Assembly: GCA_021791615.1 (NCBI GenBank)
Contig: JAJYWG010000186.1
Location: 1-7,206, forward strand
Direction: 5' to 3'
DNA from: Actinomycetes bacterium
GTDB taxonomy: Bacteria; Actinomycetota; Acidimicrobiia; Acidimicrobiales; RAAP-2
DNA length: 7,206 nucleotides
The notes under the pieces: generated by a model
What the model saw: only the letters and a program-made list of their open reading frames with translations
Database searches by the model: none
Told to the model about the DNA's origin: nothing
In this document: one piece after another, positions 1-6,119 of the stretch
How the letters are laid out: every line of letters begins with the position of its first letter
Numbering within the stretch: position 1 is the first letter of the stretch
Position numbers and translations under genes: made by a program

Positions 1-115
1 CCTCGCGTTCAGGGACTCCACATCCTCCTGCTATCGGGCTTCGCCGGCGAACCTCAGCGAGATCGGTGCACAAAGAGCGTCGCCGATCACCGCCAGGACG
101 TGATCAGGAAGTCAT

Positions 116-372
116 GCCGCTAACACCCGAGGCCAGCGCCTCCCCCGAGACGCCTTCAACGCCTGGGCCGGCCCCCGCGGTGCACTGCTCGCCGGCAGCC
201 CCCAAGAGGTGATCGACAGGATCCTCTGGGAGCAGAGCTGCTCGGCCACGACAGCTTTCTCGCCCAGATCGGACTCGGCGGCCTCCCGTTCGCCCAAACC
301 GCCCGCTCCACCGAGATCCTCGCCACCGAAATCCTCCCGGTCCTGCGACGCGAGAGCAACCAGCAGGCGGCA
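116..372 (+). pseudogene. 3' remnant of a luciferase-like (LLM class) oxidoreductase, frameshifted
   Basis: Translation in one frame from about 116 gives a stretch ending RGALLAGSPQEVIDRILWEQ (about 176-235). The reading continues one frame over from 235 as ELLGHDSFLAQIGLGGLPFA and then STEILATEILPVLRRE (to about 354). Together this is the conserved C-terminal part of luciferase-like flavin or F420-dependent oxidoreductases, where a GSP.EV.I.KIL helix precedes LFGHDRF and GGLPF. The frame change at about 235 fits loss of one G in the Glu codon. The upstream frame is closed by TGA at 101-103, so the N-terminal barrel is absent. The second frame has no stop before the next gene. A different frame ends in a TGA overlapping the ATG at 442, so a second compensating frameshift near 375 is possible. 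I infer a dead gene or, for the single-base change, a sequencing error. Nothing recognisable lies in 1-115. Confidence 0.6.
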
Positions 373-1568
373 CTGTACAGCGGGCCTCTATGTTCACAAA
401 GAAGCGTTGTTAGAGTTGGTCGAAGCCACGGAGGAGCATCCATGAAGGTGACCGCAGCCATCGCCTGGGACGTAGGTGCACCGCTTGCGGTCGAGGAGTT
501 GGAGCTTCCCGACCTAGGGCCAGACGAAGTCATTCCTGAAGGAGCGCCGCGTGTCAAGTACAGCGTCGGCCCTTCAGGAACCTCGTCGGCCAGGAAGTAC
601 CCCCGCGGCCAGGACTCGATCGCTCGGCGGACCAGCGACACCTGGTGCGGGAGCGGCTCGACGCCGGCCGTCGACAGCCCCACGAACGTGCCGCCGTCAC
701 GGCTCGGCGCCGCCGCCAGCTCGAGCAGCGCTGGGTCTGCCACGGTCGGGACCGGCGGCTCGGCCGTCATGCCCGGCCGCCGACGAGCCTCCGGGTCGGG
801 TCCGGCCGGGGCCGCTTCGGCCGGGGCCCACGACACCAGCCGGTCGCGCACCGCCTCGTGAAGGTCCATCACGCACCAGCCCTCGTCGGGACGGTCGTGC
901 CAATGGGCCTCGAACCTGGCCACCAGCCCGGCACCGAGGTCCGCCCACGTCTGCTCTCGCCACGTCGGCGCGGTGGCGAAGGTCTCGTGGTTGCCGGTCC
1001 AGCCCTGCCAGGTCTCGTTTCCCGAACCGATGAACGCCACCCGGTCGGCCGGGTCGGCCCAATCGGTGAACACGCCGTACTTGGAGTGGAAGTAGGCCGA
1101 GGTCTGCTCCGGCCGGAGCGGGCGCCGGGTCCTCGGGTCGACCGGGACGCCCACCTTGATCTCCAGCCGCCCTTCGCGCACCAGCCAGCCCAGTACCGCC
1201 CGGCGGTGCTCGGCGATGGCCGACGAGCTGTCGCCGATCTCGTCGGCCCCCACCGCTTCGCGCAACAGCGCCCGGGCCACCGCCTCGGGCAACGGCTCCC
1301 CCCGCTCGATCGCCTCCACATCGGCCGGGTCGAGCTGCGCACCCACGATGAGCCGCATCCTCCCCCCGTGGGCCACGAAGCTCGACAATCCCGCCGCCGC
1401 CAGGCTGAGGGCGGACGACGTGAAGTACCCGGCCATGCGGTCGTAGGCCTGGGCCCGGGCGAGGAGAGGGACGTAGAACTCTCCGACCCGATCGTCGGCC
1501 GCGGTCCAGTCGCCCTTCCATGGGGTGGATCCCCAGTAGGCGCGGAAGCCCTCAGCCGGCGAGTCCAC
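156..1568 (-). CDS. PLD-like/SNF2-type helicase, 3'-truncated anti-phage-type gene
   Basis: The GTG at 1568 lies three bases after the methyltransferase stop (TGA GGG GTG), so the two are probably cotranscribed and coupled. Residues about 20-240 form a phospholipase D-like domain. The single HKD-type motif has H161-x-K163, D169 and GSGNET at 181-186, as in the nuclease-like PLD domains of defence helicases. Residues 306-330 (LPHQ...RGYFLADEV) are the Q-like segment and the approach to Walker A of HepA/RapA-like SNF2 helicases. The family continues GLGKT, but here homology ends at Val330 (579) and the open frame runs to a stop at 156 across antisense of the dehydrogenase and oxidoreductase fragments. 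Only about 330 native residues remain. The ATPase is lost, though a PLD domain could in principle still fold. In related clusters such a protein sits beside DUF1156 methyltransferases and is regarded as anti-phage. That role is inferred from family and context. Confidence 0.65.
   Translation of the reverse strand: MDSPAEGFRAYWGSTPWKGDWTAADDRVGEFYVPLLARAQAYDRMAGYFTSSALSLAAAGLSSFVAHGGRMRLIVGAQLDPADVEAIERGEPLPEAVARALLREAVGADEIGDSSSAIAEHRRAVLGWLVREGRLEIKVGVPVDPRTRRPLRPEQTSAYFHSKYGVFTDWADPADRVAFIGSGNETWQGWTGNHETFATAPTWREQTWADLGAGLVARFEAHWHDRPDEGWCVMDLHEAVRDRLVSWAPAEAAPAGPDPEARRRPGMTAEPPVPTVADPALLELAAAPSRDGGTFVGLSTAGVEPLPHQVSLVRRAIESWPRGYFLADEVPEGPTLYLTRGAPSGMTSSGPRSGSSNSSTASGAPTSQAMAAVTFMDAPPWLRPTLTTLLCEHRGPLYSAACWLLSRRRTGRISVARISVERAVWANGRPPSPIWARKLSWPSSSAPRGSCRSPLGGCRRAVHRGGRPRR
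442..531 (+). pseudogene. 5' fragment of a zinc-dependent alcohol dehydrogenase (first 30 codons)
   Basis: The ATG at 442 follows a good ribosome binding site (GGAGGAG, 434-440 region). The first 30 residues, MKVTAAIAWDVGAPLAVEEL then ELPDLGPDEV, are the typical N-terminal strand pair of the MDR zinc alcohol dehydrogenases, including the NDMA/mycothiol-type enzymes of actinobacteria. In that family the next segment should be a hydrophobic strand (LVRV or similar) followed by the GxCHSD zinc ligand. Instead the homology stops after the Val codon at 529-531, one base before the inverted repeat at 533. The open frame runs on only as antisense of the helicase gene that follows. All zinc ligands and the Rossmann domain are missing, so the fragment cannot be active. 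Confidence 0.6.
533..580. repeat. 10-bp perfect inverted repeat at the junction of two truncated genes
   Basis: TTCCTGAAGG (533-542) and CCTTCAGGAA (571-580) are perfect reverse complements. GCCG at 546-549 and CGGC at 567-570 can extend the stem past a 3-nt bulge. The left arm begins two bases after the last alcohol dehydrogenase codon. The right arm abuts the last helicase-family codon (Val, 581-579 on the minus strand). Beyond the arms both flanks read GACGA-R-GT in inverted orientation (523-530 and the complement of 581-588), so the imperfect symmetry is longer. There is no T-tract. It could be a vestigial mobile-element end pair, a recombination footprint or a chimera joint. Confidence 0.6.
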
Positions 1569-1571
1569 CCC

Positions 1572-3662
1572 TCACCCGCCCAGGTCGAACTGGCCCGTCC
1601 ACGTCTCGGGCACGTCGATGGCCGGGAAGTAGGCGGTCGTTAGCGAGTCGAGCAGCCCGGCCTCCGGGCGCGCCCACGCCCCTTCCACCTTGGTGCGGGG
1701 GATGGCGTGCACCAGTCCCTGGAGGCATGCCAGGAATCGGCCGTTGGCGGTGAGCCCGGCCCGGTCCATGAGCGATTTGGCGGCAGCCAGCCCGTCCTCC
1801 TCCGCCACGTACAGCACGGTGTGGACGGCGTCGATGACCGGCCCCGTGAAATGGTCCGCCGCCGGCCGGACACCGGGCCGGTCGTCGCCCCGGCGACGCA
1901 GGCGCTCCCCCGGGGCACACAGGGTGACCGTGCCCGACCGGGTGGTCACGATCTTGTCGTCCTCCAGGTCGCCGACGTCCAGGCCGCCCACTGCCAGCGC
2001 GAGCCGGCGTGCATCGTCGAAGGGGAAGCTGGCCGCCCGGAAGGTGGCCCACGCCAGCAGCACGAAGTCCGTGAGAGGGTCCAGCTCGACCGGTCGGCCG
2101 ATCAGGGCCAGCCGCTGCATCCGAACGACCTCCTCTCGGGCCGCCGCCAACGCCTCCTCCGGTCGCAGCAGCCGGGACCGGCCCGACTCGTCCGCCTCCG
2201 AGGAGTAGACCGGCCAGTGTGCCGAGATGACCGAGAGTGCCGGGCCGTAGGTGGAGAGCAGCAAGTCCACCCCGGCGATGCCGGCCGCCGCGAATCGGGT
2301 GACCGCCTCCTTGGCTGCCTGACGGACCTCCCCCTCCAGATCCTCGAAGTAGGGGGCGTCGCCGGTGCGGGTCTCGCGCTTGCGGCACACCAGCATGATC
2401 GTCGATTCCGCCGCGTTCTTCTCCGCCTGGTGGAGCGACTGCTCGCGTTCGGTGTGCACCGGCCACGACGACTCGATGGTGAACCCCGCCTCCAACAGCG
2501 CCATGCCCAGCGTGTCCCACGCCTCGGCCCGCTTGTGGGTGAACATCACCGTGCACACCCCGTCGTCCCGCAGCACCCGGTGGCATTCGGCGAAGATGGC
2601 GTGCATCTTGGCTTCGTAGTCGCTGGTGGCCAGCTGGTTCTTTCGCCGGAACTCCTTGAACCGCGCCGGGTTGGCCACCGCCTCGTTCTTGAGGTCGGCC
2701 ACCCCCCCCGGCATCAGGTCCGGCCAGGCGCGCCCCACCGTGTGCTGTTCCCACACCCCGAAGAAGTCCGACAGCTCGCCGTACATGACGTTGTCGTAGT
2801 AGGGCGGGTCGATGCACACCAGCGCCTGGGACCGATCGGCCACGTCGGCGAGAGAGCTTCCAGATGCTCGGGTCACCGTCACCGGCCCCGGCACCGGGTG
2901 GCGGAGCGCCGCGCCACCCGTCCCGATCGCCTGGCCCCCGAGCGTCCAGCCCGTCGACCCGGATCGAAGCAAGCCGGCGATCCCCCGGTAGGCATCGAGG
3001 AGCTGTTCGTGGACCCACTCCCACAGCGCCTCGGCTCCCTCGAACTCCCCGTACGTCCACTTGAACGCGAAGTCGTGCCGGTCGAAGACCGATCGCATCG
3101 ACTCGTTCCCCGCATTCCACGACGACAGGATCGAATTCCAGTTGACCGATTTGCTCGTCATGATGCCCAGCAGCCCGATGATCGCCGCCGCCCGCTCCGT
3201 CGTCTCGTTCGCCGCGATCTCCTCCGCAAGTCGCCGGTGTTCCTCCACGAACGTGCCGTGCACCAGGAGCTGACGCGGGGAGAACATGTCCCGCCACCGC
3301 TTCATGCCGTAGTGATGCGGACGAGCGTCGTTTCCTTCGGGAATCTCCTCAGTGGGCACAACTCCGCCGGCCAGCCATTCCGGCAACCGCGTCGCCAGCT
3401 CCGCCTCCGCCGCCCTCAGCGCCTCCCGGTCCGTCGCCGTCGGCGTGCGGTACGACCGCACCCACTTGGTCCGCCCGTTAGCGCCGGTCACCGGCAGCCG
3501 GACGGCCACCGCGTAGAGGAGCGACCCCATCCGACCCGCTTGGGCCTCCGCCTTGATGTAGTCGCCGTCGATGGCCAGCCCGTCCCACGGCGACAGGCCC
3601 ACCCCCCGGGCCACGGAGCCTCGGTCAGGGTCCGAGGCGACCGCCGCCGCCCCGCGCAGCAA
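1572..3662 (-). CDS. DUF1156/COG1743-type adenine-specific DNA methyltransferase, 5'-truncated
   Basis: This is the C-terminal two thirds of a large N6-adenine DNA methyltransferase. Counting from the TTG at 3662, DYIKAEAQAGRMG lies at 34-46, HYGMKRWRDMF at 117-127 and the catalytic motif DPPYYDN at 285-291. A further conserved stretch at about 353-390 (HAIFAECHRVLRDDG, then MFTHKRAEAWDTL) matches the family. The homology goes upstream of the TTG to about 3770 (SPNWWITKAKGHEHAVRLI). It then loses resemblance, meets an in-frame TGA at 3836-3834 and has no plausible start codon. Full members are around 900-1000 residues and begin with a DUF1156 region and an AdoMet-binding DPFCGGG motif. Both are missing, so modification activity is not expected. 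The remaining frame has no internal stops. It is followed three bases later by the PLD-helicase, the partner expected for a methylation-linked defence module. The assigned TTG is only a formal start. Confidence 0.72.
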   Translation of the reverse strand: MLRGAAAVASDPDRGSVARGVGLSPWDGLAIDGDYIKAEAQAGRMGSLLYAVAVRLPVTGANGRTKWVRSYRTPTATDREALRAAEAELATRLPEWLAGGVVPTEEIPEGNDARPHHYGMKRWRDMFSPRQLLVHGTFVEEHRRLAEEIAANETTERAAAIIGLLGIMTSKSVNWNSILSSWNAGNESMRSVFDRHDFAFKWTYGEFEGAEALWEWVHEQLLDAYRGIAGLLRSGSTGWTLGGQAIGTGGAALRHPVPGPVTVTRASGSSLADVADRSQALVCIDPPYYDNVMYGELSDFFGVWEQHTVGRAWPDLMPGGVADLKNEAVANPARFKEFRRKNQLATSDYEAKMHAIFAECHRVLRDDGVCTVMFTHKRAEAWDTLGMALLEAGFTIESSWPVHTEREQSLHQAEKNAAESTIMLVCRKRETRTGDAPYFEDLEGEVRQAAKEAVTRFAAAGIAGVDLLLSTYGPALSVISAHWPVYSSEADESGRSRLLRPEEALAAAREEVVRMQRLALIGRPVELDPLTDFVLLAWATFRAASFPFDDARRLALAVGGLDVGDLEDDKIVTTRSGTVTLCAPGERLRRRGDDRPGVRPAADHFTGPVIDAVHTVLYVAEEDGLAAAKSLMDRAGLTANGRFLACLQGLVHAIPRTKVEGAWARPEAGLLDSLTTAYFPAIDVPETWTGQFDLGG

Positions 3663-3778
3663 CTCGAACCCCGGCTCCTCCAGGGCGACCCCGTCGCGTG
3701 TGGTGATGAGCCGGACAGCGTGCTCATGCCCTTTGGCCTTGGTGATCCACCAGTTGGGCGACGCGTCCCACTGCTCCG

Positions 3779-3979
3779 ATCCCGGCGCCGATCGCTCCGC
3801 TCGCCGCCGTCGTGCACAACGTGCGCCTCGCGCTCAGCTTCGAGGACCAAGAGGCAGAGGACGCCCGCAGGTCGGCGACGGGCCTCGGGCCGCGCCGGCG
3901 CCGGCGCCGGCGGCACCACGACGAGCAAGCGGCTCCCGAGCAGGTCGCCACCGACCCGATCGGGCAGACACCGGGATAG
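3779..3979 (+). pseudogene. coding-like 3' tail of an unidentified gene
   Basis: In this frame the sequence reads APLAAVVHNVRLALSFEDQE, then EDARRSATGLGPRRRRRRRHHDE and on to a TAG at 3977-3979. GC-rich third positions through the VHNVRLALSFEDQEAEDARR part look like real coding sequence. The arginine run comes from a GCCGGC repeat. There is no start codon and the frame is closed just upstream, while the methyltransferase homology on the other strand ends at about 3770. The segment is therefore best explained as the 3' part of a gene cut at that joint. I do not recognise the family. A chance open frame in GC-rich DNA is the alternative. Confidence 0.3.
3894..3911. repeat. three perfect tandem copies of GCCGGC
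   Basis: Positions 3894-3911 are GCCGGC repeated three times, flanked by further CGCG/CGGC. In the + frame above, it encodes part of a seven-arginine run. It is probably simple low-complexity sequence. Confidence 0.7.
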
Positions 3980-4135
3980 GCACAACCGCCACCGCGCCAA
4001 CGGCGCCAGCCCGATCCCCGCCCACTTCTTGGGAACGCCCGTCCCGACGACGGCCCCCGGGCGCGATCTGACGCTCACGCTGCCCACGCAGAGGCCAAAG
4101 TGCCCCAGGAGCTGGAGCTCAGCGGCTTCGGTGAA

Positions 4136-4166
4136 ACTAGAAGTCGCAACTTCAGTGAAGATTTTC
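4136..4166 (+). terminator. weak hairpin with T-tract, possible terminator
   Basis: GAAGT (4140-4144) and ACTTC (4149-4153) pair around a CGCA tetraloop. ACT (4136-4138) and AGT (4154-4156) extend the stem past one bulged A. A short T-run (4162-4165) follows within six bases, so the orientation is +. The local direct repeat CTTCGGTGAA (4126-4135) and CTTCAGTGAA (4150-4159) overlaps it. No complete + strand gene lies upstream; it would terminate the truncated unknown gene. It sits directly beside the tRNA-like remnant. Confidence 0.3.
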
Positions 4167-4219
4167 TGGTCGGGCTGCCCGGATTTGAACCTGCGACCTT
4201 CGGGTTATGATCCGCTCTA
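4167..4219 (-). pseudogene. degenerate tRNA-Met(CAT)-like 3' fragment, possible old attachment site
   Basis: On the minus strand this reads a D-arm-like TAGAGC, then TCATAACCCGAAGGTCGCAG, a T-loop GGTTCAAATCC and a terminal CCA (complement of 4167-4169). The CAT anticodon is the complement of 4207-4209. It is not a working tRNA. About four bases are missing between the D-arm and anticodon loop, so the anticodon 5' strand cannot pair. The T-stem arms GCAGG and CCGGG have two mismatches, and the acceptor 5' half and D-loop are absent. Its first bases coincide with the TAG stop of the SDR gene. tRNA 3' ends are classic integration sites, so a leftover att copy is a reasonable inference. No integrase is visible in the window. 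Confidence 0.45.
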
Positions 4220-5032
4220 TAGAGACCCCTCGTCGGCAGCTTGGTAGACGCTACGCACCGTAGGAGTGAAGCCGAGACTTCTGGCGAGAGTTCCATCGAC
4301 GTGCCCGTTCCAGGGGTTTTCAAGGGGCTGAGCTGATGTGGGGTAGTCGGTGCCGACGATGCGGGCGATCTCGTAGACCGAGGTGGGAGCGTCGTCCGTG
4401 AGGTTGACGATCCGCCGATCTAGAACTCCGGTGAGGGCGAGTTGCATCGCGGTAGCGATGTCGCGATGGTGGATCAAACTCAACGTGGCGGCGGGATGCC
4501 ACCCCCATGACCCCAAGAGTCCGGGCGCCGATTGCAGATGGCCGTCGCCGTCGCCGTAGACGAAGGCGAACCGCAGGACGCTCCACGTCAGGCCGCTGCG
4601 CCGAAGTTCCTGCTCGGCAATGACCTTGCTGGCCGGGTAGGGCCGGTTCGGGTCAGCAGGATCGCCTTCGCGCGCTGGCCACGGCAGACGTTCGTCGTAG
4701 ACGAGATTGGTACTAGCCATGATCATTCGTGCCTCGCGGGCATGGGTCCGGACCGCTGTGATGAGGTTGAGGGTGCCGTCGACGTTGACTCGCCGTATCT
4801 GCTCCGGATCTGGGGTCCGCAGAACCGCCGCTAGGTGGATCACGGCGGAGATTCCCTCCACGGCCTCCGGGAGGGTGGTCGGGTCCAGGAGGTCGCCCGC
4901 GACCGACGGGACGCCTTCAGGGAGGGGCCTACCGGGTCGCACGAGTGCGCGACAGTCGTACCCCGCATCGACGAGGCGTGGAATGAGGCGAGAGCCGACC
5001 AATCCGGTGGCACCGGTGATGAGAATGGTCAT
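4217..5032 (-). CDS. extended SDR: NAD(P)-dependent epimerase/dehydratase-like protein
   Basis: A 271-residue protein of the extended short-chain dehydrogenase/reductase family, cytosolic and with no signal peptide. The N-terminal GATGLVG (7-13) is the dinucleotide-binding turn after the first Rossmann strand. The acidic DL at 47-48, HLAA at 71-74 and N83 follow the family pattern. The catalytic set is Ser107/Thr108 (MASTN), Tyr132 and Lys136 (YPASK). The C-terminal third (about 160-271) is the variable substrate domain and ends ...VYQAADEGSL, close to the usual family end, so the gene appears complete. The ATG at 5032 is preceded by AAAGG six bases upstream. It is the last gene of the minus-strand run, 72 bases after the truncated hydrolase. 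The substrate cannot be told from sequence; a sugar-nucleotide, a carbonyl or a quinone-type compound are all possible. Confidence 0.85.
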   Translation of the reverse strand: MTILITGATGLVGSRLIPRLVDAGYDCRALVRPGRPLPEGVPSVAGDLLDPTTLPEAVEGISAVIHLAAVLRTPDPEQIRRVNVDGTLNLITAVRTHAREARMIMASTNLVYDERLPWPAREGDPADPNRPYPASKVIAEQELRRSGLTWSVLRFAFVYGDGDGHLQSAPGLLGSWGWHPAATLSLIHHRDIATAMQLALTGVLDRRIVNLTDDAPTSVYEIARIVGTDYPTSAQPLENPWNGHVDGTLARSLGFTPTVRSVYQAADEGSL

Positions 5033-5038
5033 GGTGTA

Positions 5039-5050
5039 CCTTTCGAAAGG
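5039..5050. promoter_or_regulatory. 12-bp palindrome covering the SDR ribosome binding site
   Basis: CCTTTCGAAAGG is a perfect palindrome. On the minus strand its right half, AAAGG, is the Shine-Dalgarno sequence of the SDR gene. Its left half, with the preceding CCTCC, resembles the anti-Shine-Dalgarno sequence and could pair with the ribosome binding site. This may only be chance, but it is a candidate for translational masking or a dimeric protein site. Confidence 0.3.
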
Positions 5051-5083
5051 AGGTCATGGAGCTTGCCGGTGGCGGTGCGAAGC

Positions 5084-5105
5084 ACGTGGACAGTGGTTTC
5101 CACGT
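5084..5105 (-). other. 7-bp perfect hairpin directly after the hydrolase stop
   Basis: ACGTGGA (5084-5090) and TCCACGT (5099-5105) pair across an 8-nt loop. The stem begins at the last base of the TGA (5107-5105) that ends the shortened hydrolase. No T-run follows, so it is more likely a processing or attenuation structure, or a scar, than a classical terminator. Confidence 0.35.
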
Positions 5106-5488
5106 CATAGGATGCCGGCGCCTGCGTAGCGCTCCGGGTGGGCCAGGATGAGGCCGCCCGCGAACGCTCCGCCGCCGCTGAACCCGATCGGCACGACCGG
5201 TCGCCCGGCAGGGGCGAGCTCGTCGAGCCAGGCCCGGAACCAGGCCATCGTCTCAGCCAGGGACCCGGGGACGGGTCGGCCGATACCCCGGTTCGCAAAC
5301 CAGGCGTAGCCGCCACCCTCGCCGATCGGGGCTCGCATCGCCGCATAGGCCGCCCCGGCGGGGAGATGGTCGGCGAGGCCGATGATGTCGGTCTCATCGG
5401 AACCGCGCCCGTGCAAGAGCACGACGAGGGGTCCGTCGGCCCCGGCGTCGCCGTGCCAGGCCACCACGGGCGGCGGGAAGACGGTCAT
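5105..5488 (-). CDS. alpha/beta hydrolase (phospholipase/carboxylesterase, MhqD-like), C-terminally truncated
   Basis: The ATG at 5488 overlaps the stop of the VOC gene (ATGA), which indicates translational coupling. The 127 residues contain LVVLLHGRGSDETD (21-34) with the oxyanion-hole HGRG, and the nucleophile elbow GFSGGG with Ser104. This pattern is shared with small serine carboxylesterases/phospholipases such as Bacillus MhqD. Members are usually about 200 residues, with the catalytic Asp and His in the last 80. Here homology runs to HPERYAGAGIL and is cut by TGA. The following DNA in any frame does not obviously restore the missing part, so the triad is incomplete and the product is probably inactive. 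The context next to a VOC dioxygenase and MarR regulator suggests an electrophile or quinone detoxification role for the intact form. Confidence 0.75.
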   Translation of the reverse strand: MTVFPPPVVAWHGDAGADGPLVVLLHGRGSDETDIIGLADHLPAGAAYAAMRAPIGEGGGYAWFANRGIGRPVPGSLAETMAWFRAWLDELAPAGRPVVPIGFSGGGAFAGGLILAHPERYAGAGIL

Positions 5489-6024
5489 GTCCGGGCCTGT
5501 CGGGCATCGCCGGCCAACGCCGTTCCGCTGGCGATCTGGCCGGCGGTGGCGACTCCGCTCCACCGCTCGATCTCTCCGGCCAAGTCGAGGTGGTCGATCG
5601 GGGCGGAGCTCTCATAGACGCCCCACTGGTTGCGGGGGAGCATCCACATGAGCTCGAACTCGTTGCCGTCGGGGTCGGCACCGTAGACGCTCTTGGTGGC
5701 CCCGTGGCTGGACTCGCCGGTATAGGCACCGGCGTCGAGCAGCATCAGGCGGGCAGCGGCGAGCTCATCGATGGTGTCGAGCTGCCAGGCCAGGTGGTAC
5801 AGGCCTATCGCGCCGCGGCGCTTGGGCCCACCGGACGTGCCGACACCGAACAGGCCGAGGTCGTGGTGGTTCCCCGAGCGGGGGAGCCGCAGGAACGCGG
5901 CGTTGGCGCGCCGCTCGCGGGCGATGACCTCCATGGCGAACACCTGGGTGTAGAAGCGGACCGAACGCTCCAGGTCGGATACGAACAGCACAGCGTGGTT
6001 GAGGCGGACAGGAGAGACAACCAT
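5485..6024 (-). CDS. VOC family protein (glyoxalase / extradiol ring-cleaving dioxygenase type)
   Basis: The chosen ATG at 6024 has GGAG 7-8 bases upstream and gives 179 residues beginning MVVSPVRLNHAVLFV. A longer in-frame extension to 6072 lacks a comparable ribosome binding site. Two vicinal-oxygen-chelate modules can be followed. The metal ligands expected for type I extradiol dioxygenases are present: His10 (LNHAVLF), His77 (LYHLAWQ) and Glu124 (NEFELMW), with ADPDGN before the Glu. Residues 143-157 (IDHLDLAGEIERWSG) resemble the tail of MhqO-like proteins. It likely binds Fe(II) or another divalent ion and acts on a catechol/quinone-derived or other small substrate, but the exact reaction is not determinable. 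The stop overlaps the hydrolase start by four bases, so the two are cotranslated, and the yceI-like gene lies 157 bases upstream. Confidence 0.85.
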   Translation of the reverse strand: MVVSPVRLNHAVLFVSDLERSVRFYTQVFAMEVIARERRANAAFLRLPRSGNHHDLGLFGVGTSGGPKRRGAIGLYHLAWQLDTIDELAAARLMLLDAGAYTGESSHGATKSVYGADPDGNEFELMWMLPRNQWGVYESSAPIDHLDLAGEIERWSGVATAGQIASGTALAGDARQART

Positions 6025-6119
6025 TGGGAGGCTCCTTGGTCTCGGGCCGGTTCGGATCTGCTCCGGCATCAAGTGGGTGGTTTCATCAGCGACGGCTGTA
6101 CGCGGCGGCGAAGAGCGGC

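Noticed and set aside
533..580. Integron attC site
   Set aside because: The dyad lacks the RYYYAAC/GTTRRRY core sites and the four-box layout. There are no neighbouring cassettes.
1552..3297. A second long minus-strand frame overlapping the methyltransferase and its neighbour
   Set aside because: It is out of frame with the methyltransferase and gives low-complexity Gly/Arg/Ala protein without motifs.
4167..4219. Functional tRNA gene
   Set aside because: The acceptor 5' strand and D-loop are missing, the anticodon stem cannot form and the T-stem is mismatched.
1707..4247. An 846-codon open frame on the + strand
   Set aside because: It is exactly antisense to the methyltransferase, is rich in Arg/Pro/Gly as expected of a high-GC shadow frame, and shows no recognisable motif. 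The minus strand carries clear DPPY methyltransferase homology.
4912..4923. Another copy of the boundary repeat (CCTTCAGGGA)
   Set aside because: It matches only the first eight bases, is inside the SDR coding sequence and has no second arm nearby.
5043..5147. Small + strand gene from ATG 5053 behind a perfect AAAGGAGG
   Set aside because: The spacing to the ATG is only two bases, the 31-codon product has no recognisable features, and the same bases act as the SDR leader on the other strand.
6025..6072. Longer start for the VOC protein
   Set aside because: The 16 extra residues are not family-like and have no good ribosome binding site. The ATG at 6024 has GGAG and begins right at the VOC domain.
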